Assembly: GCF_014636235.1 (NCBI RefSeq) | Contig: NZ_BMDZ01000005.1 | Coordinates: 62,001 to 126,000, forward strand | Reading direction: 5' to 3' | DNA from: Tistrella bauzanensis | Lineage (GTDB): Bacteria; Pseudomonadota; Alphaproteobacteria; Tistrellales; Tistrellaceae | DNA: 64,000 nucleotides | Shown here: positions 1 through 8,552 of the stretch, in pieces | Layout of the letters: the number at the start of each line of letters is the position of its first letter | Numbering within the stretch: the first letter of the stretch is position 1 | Made by a program: the position numbers and the translations under genes | Notes under the pieces: model-generated | What the model was told of the DNA's origin: nothing | Database searches by the model: none | Seen by the model: the letters and a program-made list of their open reading frames with translations, nothing else

Positions 1-295
1 TCGGCCGGAACAGGCCCGAGCTCGCAAGATCGCTTGCGATCACGCCCGGAATATCGCTGTCGAACGGCGCGCCCGATGGATCGACCGCCAGAAAATTGCT
101 GATGGCGATCGGCATGGGTTCGACGACGCCACGGGTGATGTCGATGCGCACCTGCGCCGAAGCCGGATGCGGCATCATCGCCCCAGCCAGCCCCACGACC
201 AGCCCGAGCGCCGCCACCGCGAGGACACGCAGCACCGGCCGCGTGCGACGACGCGGGCGGCTGGCTGCGTTTGCGGAACGGATCGTGTCTGTCAT
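1..295 (-). CDS. tolB: Tol-Pal system beta-propeller protein TolB (N-terminal part)
   Basis: This is the first 98 codons of TolB; the rest lies beyond the left edge. The minus-strand ATG at 295-293 overlaps the tolA stop (ATGA). The product has an Arg-rich N-terminus, a hydrophobic signal segment (about residues 22-42) and an Ala-X-Ala-type cleavage region near PASAQ. The mature start RIDITRGVVEPMPIAISNF is typical of the TolB N-terminal domain. TolB is periplasmic and links Pal with the TolQRA motor during outer-membrane constriction. Translational coupling to tolA is likely from the overlap. Confidence 0.92.
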   Translation of the reverse strand, partial: MTDTIRSANAASRPRRRTRPVLRVLAVAALGLVVGLAGAMMPHPASAQVRIDITRGVVEPMPIAISNFLAVDPSGAPFDSDIPGVIASDLASSGLFRP

Positions 296-1458
296 CGGCC
301 CACCATGTTCTTCGGGTTGAACGCCAGGACAATGTCCTTGAGCTGATCATATTTGCCCGCAGGCAATTCCAACGGACTTGCGGCCCTGATCGCGCGGACC
401 GCACTTTCCGCGGCCACGCGATAGGATTCCTCGCCCGGCCGCTGCATACGCGCCCTGTCGACCACATCCGCCGATTGCACCGTACCATCGGGCGCCAGGC
501 GAATGCGAACCTCGACGATCAGGTTCTCAGCCTCCGGCGCGCCGACGGGCACCGACCAGCGCCGTTCGATCTGGCTGCGGATGAAGGCAATGTCGCTGAC
601 CGAGACCTGATTGGTCGGCTGGGCATTGCGCTGCATCACGGCCTGCTGCGGCTGGTTCGAACGCGCGACCTGCTGTTCCTTCGGCGCGTCCTCGCGGGAC
701 TGCGTCTTCAGCTGATCGAGGCTCTTGCGCAGCGACGCAAGCGGATCGTCGGGCTCCGGCTTCTTCTCCGGTTCCGGCTTCTTCACCGGCTCGGGCTTCT
801 TCACCGGCTCGGGCTTTTTCGGCTCGGGCTTCGGTGGTTCCGGCTTCTTCGGCTCGGGCTTCGGCGGTTCCGGCTTTTTCTCTGGCTCAGGCTTCTTCTC
901 TGGTTCCGGTTTCTTCGGCGGCTCCGGCTTCTTGGGGGGAGGCGGCGGTGGAGGCGGCGGAGGGGGCGGAGGCGGAGGGGGCGGCGGTGGTGCCGGCTCC
1001 GGCTTCGGGACCGGCGGCGGAGGAGGAGGAGGCGGTGGCGGAGGGGGCGGCGGTGGTGCCGGCGGCGGAGGCGGCGGAGGGGGCGGAGGCGGAGGCGGCG
1101 GAGGGGGCGGAGGCGGAGGCGGCGGAGGGGGCGGAGGCGGAGGCGGCGGAGGGGGCGGCGGCGGAGGCGGCGGAGGGGGCGGCGGCGGAGGCGGCGGAGG
1201 TGGCGGCGGAGGTGGAGGTGGAGGCGGACTCGCCTGCGCCATCTGCTTTTCAGGCTCGGGCTTCGGTTCTGGCTTGGGGCGCAGTTGGGACGCACGCGTC
1301 ACATCGGTCACCGGAACCAGATCGATCACGATCGTCTGTTCCTCCGGCGGCAGCGGGCGGCTGAGTGACGGCAGGCCGAACCACAACAGCGCAGCAACGG
1401 CGCCGTGAGTTGCCAGCGAATATGTCAAACCGCGCTTCACGTGGGTCCGTTGCTCCAT
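292..1458 (-). CDS. tolA: TolA, inner-membrane to outer-membrane linker with extreme polyproline stalk
   Basis: A 388-residue TolA-like protein. It has a short cytoplasmic N-terminus, one membrane segment (about residues 12-31), a Lys/Pro/Glu-rich segment, then uninterrupted proline runs at residues 78-133 (56), 135-149 (15) and 157-175 (19). KPEP repeats follow to about residue 240, and a C-terminal TolA/TonB-like domain covers about 290-388 (RSQIERRW, VEVRIRLAPDG). Position between tolR and tolB confirms the identity. TolA normally spans the periplasm through a long helical domain II; here much of that stalk should be a polyproline II rod. The C-terminal domain looks intact. Translation of such runs needs EF-P, which is encoded at 18496-19062. 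Confidence 0.93.
   Translation of the reverse strand: MEQRTHVKRGLTYSLATHGAVAALLWFGLPSLSRPLPPEEQTIVIDLVPVTDVTRASQLRPKPEPKPEPEKQMAQASPPPPPPPPPPPPPPPPPPPPPPPPPPPPPPPPPPPPPPPPPPPPPPPPPPPPPPPPAPPPPPPPPPPPPPPPVPKPEPAPPPPPPPPPPPPPPPPPPPKKPEPPKKPEPEKKPEPEKKPEPPKPEPKKPEPPKPEPKKPEPVKKPEPVKKPEPEKKPEPDDPLASLRKSLDQLKTQSREDAPKEQQVARSNQPQQAVMQRNAQPTNQVSVSDIAFIRSQIERRWSVPVGAPEAENLIVEVRIRLAPDGTVQSADVVDRARMQRPGEESYRVAAESAVRAIRAASPLELPAGKYDQLKDIVLAFNPKNMVGR
1081..1200. repeat. Five 24-bp tandem repeats inside tolA
   Basis: Five head-to-tail 24-bp units, each eight proline codons on the minus strand. Copies at 1081, 1105 and 1129 are identical; copies at 1153 and 1177 share one A-to-C change. The unit is a multiple of three, so gain or loss of copies keeps the reading frame. 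The plus strand is purine/G-rich with many GGG and GG tracts and could form G-quadruplexes. Confidence 0.9.
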
Positions 1459-1516
1459 TCAGAAAGCGGAAAAGCGCCGTTCGCGAGACCGCGGCGCCAG
1501 GTTGACAGGGGCGGCG

Positions 1517-2005
1517 TCAGCTGCCCCGGCGGGCGGCCGGTGCCGCACCCGTCTGCTGCGGACCGGTCTGCTGCAATGTCGTCACGAGCGACACCTTGGT
1601 GAAGCCGGCGCCGGTCACCGTGCCCATCACCTGCATGACCCGGCCGTAATCGATCGACCGGTCGCCACGCACGAAGATGCGGGTATCGGTCTTGTTGGCG
1701 GCGATGGCCATCAGGGTCTGAGGCAGGGTCTCCAGCGTCACTTCCTTGTCCTGAACATACACCCGTCCCTCGGCATCCACCGACACCGACAGGGGTTCGT
1801 CCTGGCCCGCCAGCGGCGCCGCCGAGCTTTCCGGCAGATCGACCTCGACCCCGGCGGTCAGCAAGGGGGCCGTGACCATGAAGATGATCAGCAGAACCAG
1901 CATGACGTCGACCATCGGCGTCACGTTGATCTCGCTCATCGGCTCAGCCCCGCCCCAACGGCGGCGGCGGCCATGTCCCTTTGCGCGTCGGATGCCACCG
2001 GCCAT
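1517..2005 (-). CDS. tolR: TolR, ExbD/TolR family protein
   Basis: A 162-residue ExbD/TolR protein. A basic N-terminus is followed by the conserved NVTPMVDVMLVLLIIFMV segment, which is the single membrane helix carrying the proton-relay Asp (D33). A periplasmic domain with VEVDLPES and YGRVMQVMG-type motifs follows. TolR works with TolQ to use the proton gradient to energise TolA. It lies 4 bp after tolQ, as in most tol operons. The Arg/His-rich leader of about 20 residues is slightly long, and a start at the internal Met23 is possible. Confidence 0.95.
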   Translation of the reverse strand: MAGGIRRAKGHGRRRRWGGAEPMSEINVTPMVDVMLVLLIIFMVTAPLLTAGVEVDLPESSAAPLAGQDEPLSVSVDAEGRVYVQDKEVTLETLPQTLMAIAANKTDTRIFVRGDRSIDYGRVMQVMGTVTGAGFTKVSLVTTLQQTGPQQTGAAPAARRGS

Positions 2006-2009
2006 GATC

Positions 2010-2744
2010 TCAGCGCCTGTCTTCGATCTGGCGGGCGATCAGCGCGCTGAATTCGCCGGTGAAGTTGTCCAGCCGGGCGCCATAGCGGCCGATATCGCTC
2101 GACAGCTTGTTATAGAAGATCACCGCCGGAATGGCCGCGACCAGGCCGATGGCGGTGGCGAACAGCGCCTCGGCGATGCCCGGTGCCACCACGGCCAGCG
2201 TGGTGTTCTTGGTCACCGCGATCGAGGTGAAGCTGTTCATGATGCCCCAGACCGTGCCGAACAACCCCACGAATGGCGCCGTCGAGCCGACGGTGGCAAG
2301 GAAGCCCAGATTGCGTTCGAGCATGGCCATCTCGCGGTTCAGCGCGATGTCCATCACCTGCTCGATGCGCTGGCGCAGATTGGCCCGCGACAGCGGGTCG
2401 GCCAGCGCCGTGCCCTTGACCTTCGCCCGGCGCCATTCGCCCATCGCGGCCGAGAACACATGCGCCATCGGATGATCGGCGCGTTCCGATATCGCGTCAT
2501 ACAGCTCTTCCAGCGAGCCGCCCGACCAGAACCGGTTCTCGAAATCATCGGCGCGACGCTTCAGCCGGCCCATCAATCGGAACTTGTCGAAAATGATCGC
2601 CCAGGACCAGATGGAGGCCAGTGCGAGCATGAGCATGACCGACTTCACAATGATGTCGGCGTTCATCACCAGGCTGATGATGCTCATATCATGCGCGCCC
2701 ACCGATCCGGCGAGCGCCGCCTGGCTAACGACCTCCTGCTCCAT
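2010..2744 (-). CDS. tolQ: TolQ, proton-channel subunit of the Tol-Pal system
   Basis: A 244-residue MotA/TolQ/ExbB family protein with three membrane segments: one near residues 25-45, and two in the C-terminal half in the conserved region GFLATVGSTAPFVGLFGTVWG and the following Ala-rich helix (GIAEALFATAIGLVAAIPAV). Together with TolR it forms the ion-driven motor. The start is supported by a GGAGGACGTGA Shine-Dalgarno just before the ATG. It is the first gene of the tolQRAB run. In many proteobacteria ybgC directly precedes tolQ; here an oppositely oriented amidase gene separates them. Confidence 0.96.
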   Translation of the reverse strand: MEQEVVSQAALAGSVGAHDMSIISLVMNADIIVKSVMLMLALASIWSWAIIFDKFRLMGRLKRRADDFENRFWSGGSLEELYDAISERADHPMAHVFSAAMGEWRRAKVKGTALADPLSRANLRQRIEQVMDIALNREMAMLERNLGFLATVGSTAPFVGLFGTVWGIMNSFTSIAVTKNTTLAVVAPGIAEALFATAIGLVAAIPAVIFYNKLSSDIGRYGARLDNFTGEFSALIARQIEDRR

Positions 2745-3267
2745 TCACGTCCTCCGTGGAACGGACCTGACCCGGCTGACCATCAGAACCGGTGGTCCAC
2801 GTCTCTTCGACCCGCTTGATTAGCAGACTTCCGGGCAATCCGCTGCCGTTTCACGAATTTGACACGGGCAGGCAGGCCTTGACGACAGCCGCCACCGCGC
2901 CTGGGCGGGGCTGCAATCAGGGCTGGCCGGGCCACGAGATATGCCATGCCGCGGGTCTTGTGAAGGGTCCATCTGAGGCCCGACGCACGGTCACATGACC
3001 GGCTGTCATCGCAGCGCCACAAGCAGTCTCGGGCCCGTTCTTCTGCACTGCAATATTCTCCATATTATACAAAGATTTACGAGAGGAAATTCATCGGGTC
3101 GGGATGCATTTGCCTGGACCCTGCCCTGCGTCGGGCGCCATAATCGGCGCCGTCAGCCCGAAGGCCGCCGCGCTGCGGAATTTCGCACCACGAGACATGA
3201 TCCGCGCCGCATCCGCCCTCCCTCCCCCAATGGCCTTGGGCTCAGCATTACGAAAGGCATGTTTTCC
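2745..3267. other. Divergent intergenic region between tolQ and the amidase gene
   Basis: No convincing gene is seen in these 523 bases; open frames here have no recognisable family features. The segment around 3050-3090 is clearly AT-richer than its surroundings and holds a -10-like TATTAT at 3063-3068 on the plus strand, so promoters for both flanking genes probably lie here. A GAAAGG Shine-Dalgarno at 3252-3257 serves the amidase. Confidence 0.5.
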
Positions 3268-4665
3268 ATGACGTCGCTCGCCGATCTGTCAGCCGTGGAG
3301 CTGTCAACGCTCTATGCCCAGGGCCAAACCTCGCCGACCGAGGTCACCGATGCCGTGATCGCGCGGATCGAGGCGTGGGACGACAGGCTGTGCGCGACCT
3401 GGGCTTTCGATCCTGAGGCCGCCCGCGAGGCCGCCCGCGCCGCCACCGATCGCTGGACCCGCAAGGCGGCGCTCGGCCCCCTCGACGGCGTGCCGGTGAC
3501 GATCAAGGAGAATATGGCGACCAAGGGCTGCCCGGTCCCGGTGGGCACGGCCGCATCCGACATGACCCCGGCCGCCGCCGACTCGCCCCCGGCCGCCCGG
3601 CTGCGCGAGGCGGGTGCCGTGATCCTGGCCAAGACCACCATGCCCGATTACGGCATGCTGTCCTCGGGCCTGTCGAGCTTCCACAGGCTGGCCCGCAACC
3701 CATGGGATCTGGCAACCAATCCCGGCGGCTCGTCCGCCGGCGCCGGTGCCGCGGCCGCGGCCGGTTACGGTCCGATTCATATCGGCACCGATATCGGCGG
3801 CTCGATCCGCCTGCCCGCCGGCTGGTGCGGCGTGGTCGGCCTGAAGGCCAGTCTGGGCCGTATCCCGATCGACCCCGCCTATGTCGGCCGGGTCGCCGGG
3901 CCGATGACCCGCACCGTCGCCGACACGGCGCTGGCAATGACCGTGCTGTCAAAGCCCGACTGGCGCGATGGCATGAGCCTGCCGCCCGCCGATATCGACT
4001 GGATGGATCTGGACAATCAGGCGATCAAGGGCCTGCGCATCGGTCTGATGCTCGATATCGGCGCCGGCATGACGCCTAACCCGGCGGTGATCGCGGCTGT
4101 CAAGGAAGCCGCGCGCCGCTTCGAGGCGGCCGGTGCCGTGGTCGAAGAGGTGCCGGCGGTTCTGACCCGCGAGATGCTCGACGGGCTGGACGATTTCTGG
4201 CGCGTGCGGTCGTGGGACGATGTCGAGCGGCTGCCCGAGGCCACCCGCGCCAAAATTCTGCCCTATATCCGCACCTGGGCCGAAAGCGGCCAGACCCGCA
4301 CGGCCTTGCAGGCCGTGCGCGGCTTCAACCGCACCATGGAGATGCGCAAGGCGGCTGCCCGGCTGTTCCACGGTGGCGGCTATGATTTCGTGCTGTCGCC
4401 GGTCGCCCCCGATGTGGCGTTCCCGGCCGAGTGGGCCTCACCCGTCGACGATCCCGACCGGCCGTTCGAACATATCGGCTACACCGTGGTCTGGAACATG
4501 TCGGAACAGCCGGCGATCTCGGTCAATTGCGGCTACTCGTTGGCAGGGCTGCCGATCGGGTTGCAGATCGTGGGCCGCCGATTCGACGATCTGGGCGTGC
4601 TGCGCATGGCCCGCGCCTGGGAAGGCATGCGCGACGAACAGCGCCCCTGGCCGACCCTCGACTGA
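3268..4665 (+). CDS. Amidase signature family hydrolase
   Basis: A 465-residue amidase-signature enzyme that hydrolyses a carbon-nitrogen amide bond; the substrate cannot be told from sequence. The Ser-Ser-Lys machinery is visible: Lys80 in VTIKEN, the GGSSAGAG loop with the cis-Ser at 155/156, and the nucleophile Ser179 in DIGGSIR. The open frame extends upstream to 2995, but the ATG at 3268 has GAAAGG at a 10-base spacing; an in-frame ATG at 3259 is the alternative. No signal peptide is seen, so the enzyme is probably cytoplasmic. The gene sits on the opposite strand between ybgC and tolQ and splits the usual ybgC-tol order, consistent with insertion. Confidence 0.93.
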   Translation: MTSLADLSAVELSTLYAQGQTSPTEVTDAVIARIEAWDDRLCATWAFDPEAAREAARAATDRWTRKAALGPLDGVPVTIKENMATKGCPVPVGTAASDMTPAAADSPPAARLREAGAVILAKTTMPDYGMLSSGLSSFHRLARNPWDLATNPGGSSAGAGAAAAAGYGPIHIGTDIGGSIRLPAGWCGVVGLKASLGRIPIDPAYVGRVAGPMTRTVADTALAMTVLSKPDWRDGMSLPPADIDWMDLDNQAIKGLRIGLMLDIGAGMTPNPAVIAAVKEAARRFEAAGAVVEEVPAVLTREMLDGLDDFWRVRSWDDVERLPEATRAKILPYIRTWAESGQTRTALQAVRGFNRTMEMRKAAARLFHGGGYDFVLSPVAPDVAFPAEWASPVDDPDRPFEHIGYTVVWNMSEQPAISVNCGYSLAGLPIGLQIVGRRFDDLGVLRMARAWEGMRDEQRPWPTLD

Positions 4666-4707
4666 GGAAAGCCGGACTGATCGGGCTGCGCCCGGCTGCC
4701 CACCGCG

Positions 4708-5214
4708 TCAGCGTGGTGTACTGGCCGGGCGCACCAGTGCGACAAGCTCCTTCGGCAGACGGCGCGGCTGGCCGGTCGCGGGGCTCAAGGCCACGCATTT
4801 GATCGTGCCCCGCACCAGCAGCTGGTCGCCCCGCGACACCATCTGATCGAAGGTCACCCAGGCGCCGCCATAGGCGCTGATCACGGTGGAAACGGTCAGC
4901 ATATCCTCAAGCCGCGCCGGCGCCTGATAGTCCAGCGCCACCTCGCGCACGGCGAAACCGAAACCGTCACGCTCAAGCAGCGGGCGCTGATCGATGCCGC
5001 GCCGGCGCAGCCATTCCGTGCGCCCCCGCTCCATGAACTTCAGATAATTGGCGTAATAGACGATACCAGCGGCATCGGTATCTTCCCAATAGACCCGGAC
5101 CCGGATGATATCGGGCTGCACGGTTTCTGGGCGTATCTCGGTCACGGGCGCGATCCTCTGTCTCGATGGCAGCACGACGGCGGCATGGGGTGGCATCTCT
5201 GCGGAGGCCACCAC
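4708..5214 (-). CDS. ybgC: Tol-Pal system-associated acyl-CoA thioesterase YbgC
   Basis: A hot-dog-fold thioesterase of the YbgC/4-hydroxybenzoyl-CoA type. The diagnostic motif VYWEDTDAAGIVYYANYLKF lies at about residues 41-60, with Asp47 as the predicted catalytic residue. It hydrolyses acyl-CoA and is linked to the Tol-Pal system and phospholipid metabolism. The frame as called uses a GTG at 5214; about 35 N-terminal residues precede the conserved core, so a downstream start (ATG at 5196 or later) is possible. It lies between ruvB and the inserted amidase and is convergent with the latter. Confidence 0.92.
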   Translation of the reverse strand: MVASAEMPPHAAVVLPSRQRIAPVTEIRPETVQPDIIRVRVYWEDTDAAGIVYYANYLKFMERGRTEWLRRRGIDQRPLLERDGFGFAVREVALDYQAPARLEDMLTVSTVISAYGGAWVTFDQMVSRGDQLLVRGTIKCVALSPATGQPRRLPKELVALVRPASTPR

Positions 5215-5259
5215 CCTGGCGGGATATCACGAAAAACTACACCACCTTCAGGCAAGTCG

Positions 5260-6321
5260 TCACGCCTCGTCGGCGCCGTCCCCGGGCCCCGCGAACAGAT
5301 CGGGCTCGCCATCCTTCGGTGGTGGCGGCATCAGGCCCAGATGCTGCCAGCCGCCCCGGGTCAGCACTCGGCCACGCGGCGTGCGCGCCAGCAGCCCCTG
5401 CTGGATCAGAAACGGCTCGATCACGTCCTCGATCGCGTCGCGACTTTCCGACAAGGCCGCGGCCAGGGTTTCCACCCCAACCGGCCCGCCGCCATAATGG
5501 CGGGCAATACAGCCCAGATAGCGCCGGTCCATGGCGTCCAGACCCTGGGGGTCGACCTCCAGCCGGGTCAGCGCCCGGTCGGCCACGCCGGCATCGATCT
5601 GCGCCGCGTCGGCCACGGCCGCAAAATCGCGCACCCGGCGCAGCAGCCGGCCGGCCACACGCGGCGTACCGCGTGAGCGTCGGGCGATTTCGTGGGCACC
5701 ATCTTCGGTCAGCGGCGCCGCCAGCAGCCGCGCGCCGCGCCGCACGATCGACGCCAATTCGTCGATCTCGTAATAGTTCAGCCGCAGCGGAATCCCGAAG
5801 CGTTCCCGCAGCGGCCGGGTCACCAGCCCGGCGCGGGTGGTCGCCGCCACCAGCGTAAAGCGCGGCAGGTCGATCCGCACCGATCGGGCCGACGGCCCCT
5901 CACCGATCACCAGATCGAGCTGAAAATCCTCCATCGCCGGATACAGGATCTCTTCCACCGCCGGATTCAGGCGGTGGATCTCGTCGATGAACAGCACGTC
6001 GAATTCGTTCAGATTGGTCAGGATCGCCGCCAGATCGCCGGCCCGCGCGATCACCGGCCCCGATGTGGCGCGGAACCCCACGCCCATTTCCTTGGCGACG
6101 ATCTGGGCCAGCGTGGTCTTGCCCAGCCCCGGAGGCCCGTGCAGCAGCACATGATCGAGCGCATCGCCGCGCGCGCGGGCGGCGGCGATGAACACCGCGA
6201 GGTTCCCCAGCACCTGCCGCTGCCCCACGAAATCCGCCAGCCTCTCGGGCCTGAGCGCCGGATCCTGCCGGTCTTCGGGCAGGCTCGCCGGCGCGATCAG
6301 GCGCTCGTCGCCGGCGCTCAT
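5260..6321 (-). CDS. ruvB: Holliday junction branch migration helicase RuvB
   Basis: A 353-residue AAA+ ATPase that drives branch migration of Holliday junctions with RuvA. Visible motifs are [12 protein letters not shown], Walker [10 protein letters not shown] (about residues 60-68), Walker [12 protein letters not shown], sensor [17 protein letters not shown] and the C-terminal winged-helix DNA-binding domain. Its ATG overlaps the ruvA stop by 4 bases, so translation is coupled. The full length is typical. The product acts in recombination and fork rescue in the cytoplasm. Confidence 0.98.
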   Translation of the reverse strand: MSAGDERLIAPASLPEDRQDPALRPERLADFVGQRQVLGNLAVFIAAARARGDALDHVLLHGPPGLGKTTLAQIVAKEMGVGFRATSGPVIARAGDLAAILTNLNEFDVLFIDEIHRLNPAVEEILYPAMEDFQLDLVIGEGPSARSVRIDLPRFTLVAATTRAGLVTRPLRERFGIPLRLNYYEIDELASIVRRGARLLAAPLTEDGAHEIARRSRGTPRVAGRLLRRVRDFAAVADAAQIDAGVADRALTRLEVDPQGLDAMDRRYLGCIARHYGGGPVGVETLAAALSESRDAIEDVIEPFLIQQGLLARTPRGRVLTRGGWQHLGLMPPPPKDGEPDLFAGPGDGADEA

Positions 6322-6971
6322 CGCGCCAGGTCCTTCAGCGCGCCGCGCAGCAGCATCTGCACATCCGCCGCGGTCTCGCCCGCCGCCTCCGCCACGCGCC
6401 GCAAGGCCGGCTCGGCCTCGCTTTCGCGATAGCCCAGATTGACCAGGGCCGACAGGGCATCATCGAACGCCGCGATGTCGGGCGACTTGGCGGCGGCGGC
6501 AGCGGCAGCCGCTTCGGGTGTGCGCATGGATCTGGCCAGCACCGCCACATCGGCGGCACCGATGCCGACCAGTGCCGCCTTGTCCTTCAGCTCCATCACG
6601 ATCCGCTTGGCCAGCTTCGGGCCAACCCCGGTCGCCCGTGCCGGCGGCCGGGCATCCTGGGCGGCGATGGCTGCCGCCAGTGCCCCCGGCTCCAGCACCG
6701 ACAGCACCGCCAGCGCCACCTTGGCCCCCACCCCCTGCACGGTCACCAGCAGGCGGAACCAGTCGCGTTCCGACCGGTCGACGAAGCCATAGAGATGGAT
6801 GTGGTCCTCGCGGACATGGGTTTCGATGTGCAGCACCGCTTCGGCACCGGTGCCGCCCAGCGCGCCCAGCGTCCGGCGCGACGCCTGGACCAGATAGCCC
6901 ACGCCATGGACGTCGATCACCGCATGGTCGGCGCCGATCTCGTCGACGATGCCCTTCAGCCGCGCGAACAT
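6318..6971 (-). CDS. ruvA: Holliday junction DNA helicase RuvA
   Basis: A 217-residue RuvA. The N-terminal OB fold starts [13 protein letters not shown] and contains [16 protein letters not shown]. Helix-hairpin-helix motifs are seen in [14 protein letters not shown] and [18 protein letters not shown]. An Ala-rich flexible linker follows, then a small C-terminal domain that contacts RuvB ([17 protein letters not shown]). It binds four-way junctions and loads RuvB. Gene order ruvC-ruvA-ruvB on one strand is the usual operon. Confidence 0.98.
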   Translation of the reverse strand: MFARLKGIVDEIGADHAVIDVHGVGYLVQASRRTLGALGGTGAEAVLHIETHVREDHIHLYGFVDRSERDWFRLLVTVQGVGAKVALAVLSVLEPGALAAAIAAQDARPPARATGVGPKLAKRIVMELKDKAALVGIGAADVAVLARSMRTPEAAAAAAAAKSPDIAAFDDALSALVNLGYRESEAEPALRRVAEAAGETAADVQMLLRGALKDLAR

Positions 6972-7000
6972 CTAAACCGCATCCTTCCCCTGATCGATCG

Positions 7001-7501
7001 TCAGCGCGCCTGCACTGCCCAGCCGCTGCGTGTCGCCCCATGATGCGCGTGGCAGATGGCCACCGCGAGCGCATCATAGGCATCGGCGCGTGCGGTCCGG
7101 TCGATGCCGGGCAGCAGCCGGGCCACCATGGCGGCGACCTGGGCCTTGTCGGCCCGGCCACTGCCGGTCAGCGCCTTCTTCACCACGCCCGGTTCATACT
7201 CGGCCACCGTCAGCCCGGTCTGCGCCGGCACCAGCAGAGCCACCGCGCGCGCATGGCCAAGCTTCAGCGCCGAGGCGGCATTGGCGTTGACGAAGGTCTG
7301 CTCGACCGCGGCACCGCCGGGATTATAGCGCGCGACCACCTCGTACAACCCGTCATAGAGCGATCGCAGCCGCTCCGACAGCGCCGCCTTGTCGTCGGAG
7401 GTGACGGTCCCGTGGCCGACATGCACCAGGCGCGAGCCTTCGGCGTCGACGATCCCCCAGCCGGTGATCCGTAAGCCGGGATCGATGCCGATGATGCGCA
7501 T
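7001..7501 (-). CDS. ruvC: Crossover junction endodeoxyribonuclease RuvC
   Basis: A 166-residue Holliday-junction resolvase. The RNase H-like acidic catalytic set is intact: Asp7 (GIDPGL), Glu67 (AVEQTF), Asp140 and Asp143 (ADAYDALAVA). The frame is open to 7525, but the ATG at 7501 starts exactly at the conserved MRIIGIDPG and has GGGAGG about ten bases upstream, so I use it. It is the first gene of ruvCAB. It makes paired nicks in junctions held by RuvAB. Confidence 0.96.
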   Translation of the reverse strand: MRIIGIDPGLRITGWGIVDAEGSRLVHVGHGTVTSDDKAALSERLRSLYDGLYEVVARYNPGGAAVEQTFVNANAASALKLGHARAVALLVPAQTGLTVAEYEPGVVKKALTGSGRADKAQVAAMVARLLPGIDRTARADAYDALAVAICHAHHGATRSGWAVQAR

Positions 7502-7564
7502 GGTGCCGTCTGCCTCCCGCTCCATCTGGTTCAGATGCCGCCCGACAGCGGCGTCTTTCGGCGA

Positions 7565-8314
7565 TCAGGCGTTCAGCTTGGCCATCACCTCGTCCGAGAC
7601 CTCGAAATTGGCGATGACTTCCTGGACGTCGTCATTGTCTTCCAGCGCCTCGATCATCTTGAACAGGCCCTGGGCCTGCTCCTCGTCGATCTCGATCGTG
7701 CTCAGCGGCACCCAGCCCAGCTTCGATTCCTGCGGATCGCCGAACCGCGCCTCAAGACCCGACCGGACCTCCTGCAGAAGATCGGGCTGGGTATAGATGA
7801 CATGGGTCTCGTCATCGCTTTCAAGATCGTCGGCGCCGGCCTCGATCGCCGCTTCCAGCATGGCATCGGCCGCCGCCACATCGACCGGATAGGTGATCCG
7901 GCCAACCCGGTTGAAGTTGAACGCCACCGAATTCGTCTCGCCCAGCGACCCGCCGTTCTTGCTGAAGGCCGAGCGCACTTCCGATGCGGTCCGGTTGCGG
8001 TTGTCGGTCAGCGCCTCGGCGATCACCGCGACACCACCGGGGCCATAGCCCTCGTAACGGACCTCTTCGTAATTGTCGCCCTCGGCACCACCGGCACCGC
8101 GCTTGATCGCGCGCTCGATATTGTCCTTGGGCATGTTGGCGACGCGCGCCGCCTGCACGGCGCTGCGCAGGCGCGGATTGGCATTGGCGTCGGCGCCGCC
8201 TTCCTTGGCGGCGATCACCAGTTCGCGCAACAGCTTCGTGAACACCTTGGCGCGCTTCTTATCCTGCGCGGCCTTGCGGTGCATGATGTTCTTGAATTGT
8301 GAATGACCAGCCAT
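7565..8314 (-). CDS. yebC: YebC/PmpR/TACO1 family protein
   Basis: A 249-residue YebC-family protein, beginning with the hallmark [20 protein letters not shown] and containing [18 protein letters not shown] and [11 protein letters not shown]. The family was long annotated as a transcriptional regulator. TACO1 and some bacterial members have since been linked to translation, including relief of polyproline stalling. It precedes ruvC on the same strand, the common yebC-ruvC arrangement. The link to the polyproline TolA in this window is inference. Confidence 0.96.
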   Translation of the reverse strand: MAGHSQFKNIMHRKAAQDKKRAKVFTKLLRELVIAAKEGGADANANPRLRSAVQAARVANMPKDNIERAIKRGAGGAEGDNYEEVRYEGYGPGGVAVIAEALTDNRNRTASEVRSAFSKNGGSLGETNSVAFNFNRVGRITYPVDVAAADAMLEAAIEAGADDLESDDETHVIYTQPDLLQEVRSGLEARFGDPQESKLGWVPLSTIEIDEEQAQGLFKMIEALEDNDDVQEVIANFEVSDEVMAKLNA

Positions 8315-8552
8315 CTGCCGTTCAAACCTCGTCAGCCCGGCGTCCGGAACGCGGTGAGACCCGAAACGCGGTGATGCACATGGCGCCCCCGACGCACCGC
8401 AGCCCGCAAGGGGCGACGCCAGGGGCGCTTCCGACGGCTTCGATAGCAGGAATTCGCGCCGGATGCACCCCTTCAGACGACCCGGTCATGCGGCGATGCC
8501 CCCGCGTCGCGCCAGCTTGGCCGCCCCACCCGGATCAGCCCCCTCGCCCGGA

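Noticed and set aside
725..1408. Plus-strand polyglycine frame opposite tolA
   Set aside because: It is simply the complement of the proline codons; there is no ribosome binding site or recognisable domain, and TolA is clearly the real gene.
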